From Methanosarcina sp. (lineage in GTDB: Archaea; Halobacteriota; Methanosarcinia; Methanosarcinales; Methanosarcinaceae), in assembly GCA_017883485.1 (NCBI GenBank), contig JADGNM010000006.1, forward strand, positions 1-18,661: DNA of 18,661 nucleotides. The letters run 5' to 3'. Shown one piece after another: positions 15,497 to 18,661 of the stretch. Under the pieces are notes generated by a model, which saw only the letters and a list, made by a program, of their open reading frames with translations, was not told the origin of the DNA and made no database searches. Numbering within the stretch: position 1 is the first letter of the stretch; every line of letters begins with the position of its first letter. A program made the position numbers and the translations under genes.

Positions 15497-15568
15497 GAGT
15501 AGAGTAATTGGTGAGTAGAGTAATTGGTGAGTAGAGTAATTGGAGAGTAGAGTAATTGGAGAGTAGAG
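15497..15568. repeat. 16-bp tandem repeat, four and a half copies
   Basis: GAGTAGAGTAATTGG[TA] is repeated at 15497, 15513, 15529 and 15545, with a partial copy at 15561 (GAGTAGAG). It lies 70-140 bases downstream of the rpa1 stop. An antiparallel open frame across it is only the repeat translated and is not a gene. Confidence 0.9.
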
Positions 15569-15640
15569 TGAACGAGTGTAGATGAACAGAGTGTAGAGTG
15601 ATAAGAGAATGAGAGGAAATGATTGTAAATGTAAGAGTGA

Positions 15641-17095
15641 TTAGAGCATAACCACTCTGCTACGGTTTCCAACACTCAGCTCGATTTCTTCGTTCAGGCC
15701 AGATTTGGAGTAGGCGTTAATGATCAGTATTTCGGAACCAATATCAAGATCCTCGATCACATAAGCCTGGTCTCCCCACAGAGTTAGTCTGATGCTGCCG
15801 GTATTGTCCTTAAGTTCAAGATTAGCGACTACACTTTCGGTCCCGTCTTCCCGTTCAAATTCCCGGAGTTCTCCTATCTCGGAGACTTTTCCCTGAACTG
15901 AATAACTTTCTCCTGGAATAATATCTGCAATATTTGTGATCTTTTCCTTGTACTCAACCTTTTTTTCGGTCTTCTGTATGATTCCTCTGGATCCCAGGTT
16001 CAGTTCGATCTGCTGGTTGAAGACGTTTTCCCGAGAATAAGCATTGAGCACCTCTATGGTCTCATCAAAATCAACTTCGTCAAGAAGATCCGTTTTTTCA
16101 TCCCAGAGTGTTAGCCTGATTTTACCTGTGGGGTCACCAAGAAGGAGATTTCCTACTCTACCTGTAGACCCGTCTTTTTTCTCAAAGGTTCGGATTTCCG
16201 AAATATCAAGTACCTTACCGGAGATATTAATGTTATTTACATTAGCTTTGATATCCGCAATTGAGGTAAATTGCTCTTCATACTCGACTTTTTTTTCACT
16301 TTTCCTGATTATACTTCGGTTTCCGATCTGGAGCTCTACCTTTTGATTAAAAGCATTTTCTCGAGCATAAGCATCGATTATCTCTACAGCGTCTCCATAC
16401 TCTATCTGGTTCAAAAATTCGGTTTTTTCGTCCCATAGAGTCACCCTGATTGTGCCAGTAGAGTCTCCAAGCAGCAAGTTTCCTACCCTCCCACTACTGC
16501 CGTCCTTCTTCTGGAAGGTCCGTCCTTCGGAAATCTCCAGAACCTTTCCAGTCAGGTTAAGATCTCCCATTCCATCCTTGATATCCTTTATCTTCTGGCT
16601 ACTCGCGGCAACATCAATCTCTTCGTCACTTTCGGTCAGAACGCCATTGTTTCCCACATTAACCTCCACTCCGGAATATCCCTGTTTCGCATTGCCGCTG
16701 ATCTGGAGGGTTTGTCCTGCCTTAACTTTTCCAGCTTTTATCAGGTCCGCCATATTATCCCAGAGAGTCACCCGAATTTTCCCTGTCTCATCTCCAGCAA
16801 TCAGGTTTCCTACTCTACCTGTAGTTCCGTCATTCCGGGTAAACTCTTTGGCATCGAAAACAGAAATTACTCTTGCTACAAAGTTAACTTGCCCGCTCTC
16901 TGCCGTGATATTTCCGATTTTCATACTGTCCCGGCCTACATCCGAAAATCCAAGTTCATTGGCAACTAGCATGGCGGCCATAGGTTCATCACATAGCCCT
17001 CCCATATTCTCAACCTTATCCTTAATACGCTGCAAGAAGTCTTCCTTACTTATTACATGGCTGAGCTTTTCATAGATTGATTCGATATCTGTCAT
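15641..17095 (-). CDS. rpa1: Replication protein A, four OB folds (RPA1 type)
   Basis: This single-stranded DNA-binding protein acts in replication, repair and recombination. The 484 residues hold a short helical N terminus (about 1-55) and four OB folds at roughly 56-150, 166-265, 275-365 and 384-484. Each carries a version of [KR]xF-x4-DG-[TS]-x-GRVGNL and TG-x-IR-[VL]-TLW; the fourth is more diverged (ESVVANL). No C-terminal zinc finger is visible, which fits Methanosarcina RPA1 with four DNA-binding domains; RPA2 and RPA3 are described as having two plus a zinc finger. GGGGAT lies four bases before the ATG. Folds 2 and 3 are strikingly similar. The gene reads toward the gap with the ORB pair. 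Confidence 0.93.
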   Translation of the reverse strand: MTDIESIYEKLSHVISKEDFLQRIKDKVENMGGLCDEPMAAMLVANELGFSDVGRDSMKIGNITAESGQVNFVARVISVFDAKEFTRNDGTTGRVGNLIAGDETGKIRVTLWDNMADLIKAGKVKAGQTLQISGNAKQGYSGVEVNVGNNGVLTESDEEIDVAASSQKIKDIKDGMGDLNLTGKVLEISEGRTFQKKDGSSGRVGNLLLGDSTGTIRVTLWDEKTEFLNQIEYGDAVEIIDAYARENAFNQKVELQIGNRSIIRKSEKKVEYEEQFTSIADIKANVNNINISGKVLDISEIRTFEKKDGSTGRVGNLLLGDPTGKIRLTLWDEKTDLLDEVDFDETIEVLNAYSRENVFNQQIELNLGSRGIIQKTEKKVEYKEKITNIADIIPGESYSVQGKVSEIGELREFEREDGTESVVANLELKDNTGSIRLTLWGDQAYVIEDLDIGSEILIINAYSKSGLNEEIELSVGNRSRVVML

Positions 17096-17882
17096 TTTAT
17101 CCCCTTTAATTTGTCATTCTACTTTCAGTGTTTGTTGTTTGCCCCTATTCTTATTGGCAATACTTGCTTTTGTTTGCATCCCGGTTCTGATTTTTCCAGT
17201 TCCGGTATTTATGGTATAAGATACACTGCAAGACTTTAAAATCTATTTTTTTAAGATTGCCTGATTAACAGACTATGTATGCTATAGAAATTCAAATCAT
17301 TTCAGGTAAAATTTAAGATCGAGCTTCAAATTAAATACTTTCCAAACATTACGTATTGTTTAGTTAACATTGATGAAAGTAATTATGAGCTAAATATTAT
17401 TTAGTCCGGTTCTATGTACATTGTTTGTAAATCTCAATTATTTTAAGTTTTATTTTATGCTTTTTTTATCCATGTGGGGCAGAATTACATTGGTTCTGCG
17501 GGCTTTTGACACTACAATCTCTCTGGACACGATCCTCTCGAATACTTGAACTTATTATTTTTAATGACATTTGGCATGGTAACCGAATCTGGATAAGCAC
17601 CTTAAGAGTCTGCGAAAAGAATTTTGATTAGGATTGGAATATCTGGATTCAACTTTCAGGACATTGCTCAGCTGAAGTTTAAGATTGAAGTCCTGACAAA
17701 AGTATTTAAAATTTCGCGCTTAGGTATGCAAGTCTCCTTACTAAAGATTACAGCATGCTTAATGAAAGTATTTTCACATTAAAGGAAAAATTGCTAATAA
17801 ACCATATCCATACAGATTCAGAAAAATTTCTATTACGTAAATAATTTCAAAAAATAAAGCATGTCAAAACAAAACCTTATTT
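17096..17882. other. Gene-free gap between rpa1 and kptA
   Basis: About 790 bp, divergent, without a convincing coding frame. It must hold both promoters. It contains alternative hairpin arms: AACTTTCAG (17651-17659) can pair with CTGAAGTT (17672-17679) with one bulge, or TCAGGAC (17656-17662) with GTCCTGA (17690-17696), the two sharing bases. No recognised riboswitch or RNA gene is visible. Confidence 0.5.
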
Positions 17883-17912
17883 ATGGTAAAGTTTCATTAT
17901 CTACGTGATATC

Positions 17913-18536
17913 ATGATTCGAAGATGCACTGAGCACGGCTATTTTAGAGGAGGCGGCTGTCTGCAGTGTAAACTCCCTGGCAGATACGTACTGGATGACA
18001 GCAAGGAAGAGAAGCTTGGCAGGTTCGTATCAGGTACCCTAAGGCATTTTCCGGCGTCTGCAGGAGTTGAAATGGACAAGTGCGGCTGGGTTAATCTGGA
18101 CACTTTCTGTGAAGTTATGAAAAAACGGTACAACTGGATGAGAAAGGAATATCTATATGCTCTTGTAGAATCCGATGAAAAAGGGAGATATGAGATATGT
18201 GATTCCAGGATCAGAGCACGTTACGGGCACTCTGTCGATATCGACCTGGACTATCCGGAAAGCACTTTTCCATATCTATATTATGGAGCAAGCCCTGAGG
18301 AAGTCGATGTTCTGCTGGAGAATGGAATTTTTCCGATAAAGCAACGCTACGTCCATCTTAGCACTTCATATGAAAAGGCGGCAGAAGTTGCTCTTATTCA
18401 TACCGAAAGTCCTGTGATCATTCAAATCGAAGCTGTGAGAGCTCAAGAAGATGGAATTTCCCTGAGGCTTGCAACCGATTACATAGTGCTTGCGGAAAAG
18501 ATACCTCCGGAATACCTTTTTGTTGTTGAGAATTGA
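17913..18536 (+). CDS. kptA: RNA 2'-phosphotransferase KptA/Tpt1
   Basis: The enzyme moves an internal RNA 2'-phosphate to NAD+, giving ADP-ribose 1'',2''-cyclic phosphate. From the ATG at 17913 the product is 207 residues. A small zinc knuckle (Cys5, His8, Cys16, Cys19), typical of archaeal members, comes first. The catalytic pattern follows: LRH with Arg44-His45, RARYGHS (101-107), VHLS (147-150) and an Arg in GISLRLATDY before KIPPEYL. The frame also has an ATG at 17883, but that copy has no ribosome binding site, while GTGAT lies four bases before 17913. Archaeal tRNA splicing by RtcB leaves no 2'-phosphate, so its natural substrate here is unclear. It is divergent from rpa1. Confidence 0.93.
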   Translation: MIRRCTEHGYFRGGGCLQCKLPGRYVLDDSKEEKLGRFVSGTLRHFPASAGVEMDKCGWVNLDTFCEVMKKRYNWMRKEYLYALVESDEKGRYEICDSRIRARYGHSVDIDLDYPESTFPYLYYGASPEEVDVLLENGIFPIKQRYVHLSTSYEKAAEVALIHTESPVIIQIEAVRAQEDGISLRLATDYIVLAEKIPPEYLFVVEN

Positions 18537-18661
18537 TTTGAAAGTTTCCGTATATTCTTTTAGTATTTTACATTTCGACCCCCATGCAAAAATAGAACAT
18601 AATTTATTTTTTTGATACAATATATATTTTCACTTCATGTTCAACTTTTATATTATGATAC

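Larger units (their letters stand above)
14671..15640. other. Gene-free ORB-containing region between CBS gene 5 and rpa1; second origin candidate
   Basis: This 970-bp stretch has two complete ORB-like boxes, one degenerate box, a very AT-rich spacer between the full boxes (15133-15280) and a 16-bp tandem repeat. A 66-codon TTG-initiated frame on the minus strand (14818-15018) is not convincing as a gene. Together with the adjacent single-strand-binding protein gene, this looks like a second origin or origin segment. Evidence is motif and context only. Confidence 0.5.

Noticed and set aside
15497..15568. Tandem repeats considered as a CRISPR array
   Set aside because: Units are 16 bp, directly adjacent with no unique spacers, and no cas genes are near. 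The same applies to the arrays at 3.4 kb and 6.7-7.1 kb.
15391..15675. 94-codon minus-strand frame rich in Ser, Thr, Leu and Tyr
   Set aside because: Much of it is the translated 16-bp tandem repeat. It also overlaps the end of rpa1 in another frame.

Overview
The window looks like a chromosomal segment of a methanogenic archaeon of the genus Methanosarcina (M. acetivorans/M. mazei type). The basis is archaeal gene content (Orc1/Cdc6, four-OB-fold RPA, SelB-like EF, Rnl3-type RNA ligase, KptA, the UPF0200/UPF0201 pair), archaeal GGTGA/GGAGG-type ribosome binding sites, long AT-rich intergenic regions and recall of family members. I see no tRNA, rRNA, CRISPR array or intact mobile element.

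Layout. 1-1224 is an AT-rich gene-free stretch upstream of orc1/cdc6. It holds an origin recognition box (ORB), an AT-only repeat block and a small structured island, so it is a candidate replication origin. 1225-4931 (+) carries orc1/cdc6, a UPF0200 nucleotide-kinase-like protein, the UPF0201 RNA-binding-like protein and a TIM-barrel sugar isomerase/AP-endonuclease-like protein. 5031-8375 (-) carries a gamma-glutamylcyclotransferase-like protein, a degenerate SelB-like translation factor and an ATP-dependent RNA ligase. 8691-9482 (+) is a TIGR00266/AIM24-like protein followed by a hairpin terminator. 9678-14670 (-) is a run of five CBS-domain genes with about 18 CBS domains in total; the one nearest 15 kb ends in a zinc ribbon. 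14671-15640 is gene-free and contains two more full ORBs, a degenerate one and a 16-bp tandem repeat. 15641-17095 (-) is RPA1 with four OB folds. 17096-17882 is gene-free. 17913-18536 (+) is RNA 2'-phosphotransferase KptA/Tpt1.

How it fits together. Two core replication genes (orc1/cdc6 and rpa1) bracket the segment. Next to each lie ORB-like sites with the same layout: an inverted-repeat core, five bases, then a G-run and T. The sites near cdc6 and near rpa1 point toward each other across about 14.6 kb. This is the most interesting signal in the window and suggests a two-part or duplicated origin. A second theme is RNA metabolism: RNA ligase, KptA, SelB-like factor and UPF0201. A third peculiarity is that many gene-free gaps carry short tandem duplications with unit lengths that differ from gap to gap (13, 15, 16, 16/17, 22, 28 and 29 bp).
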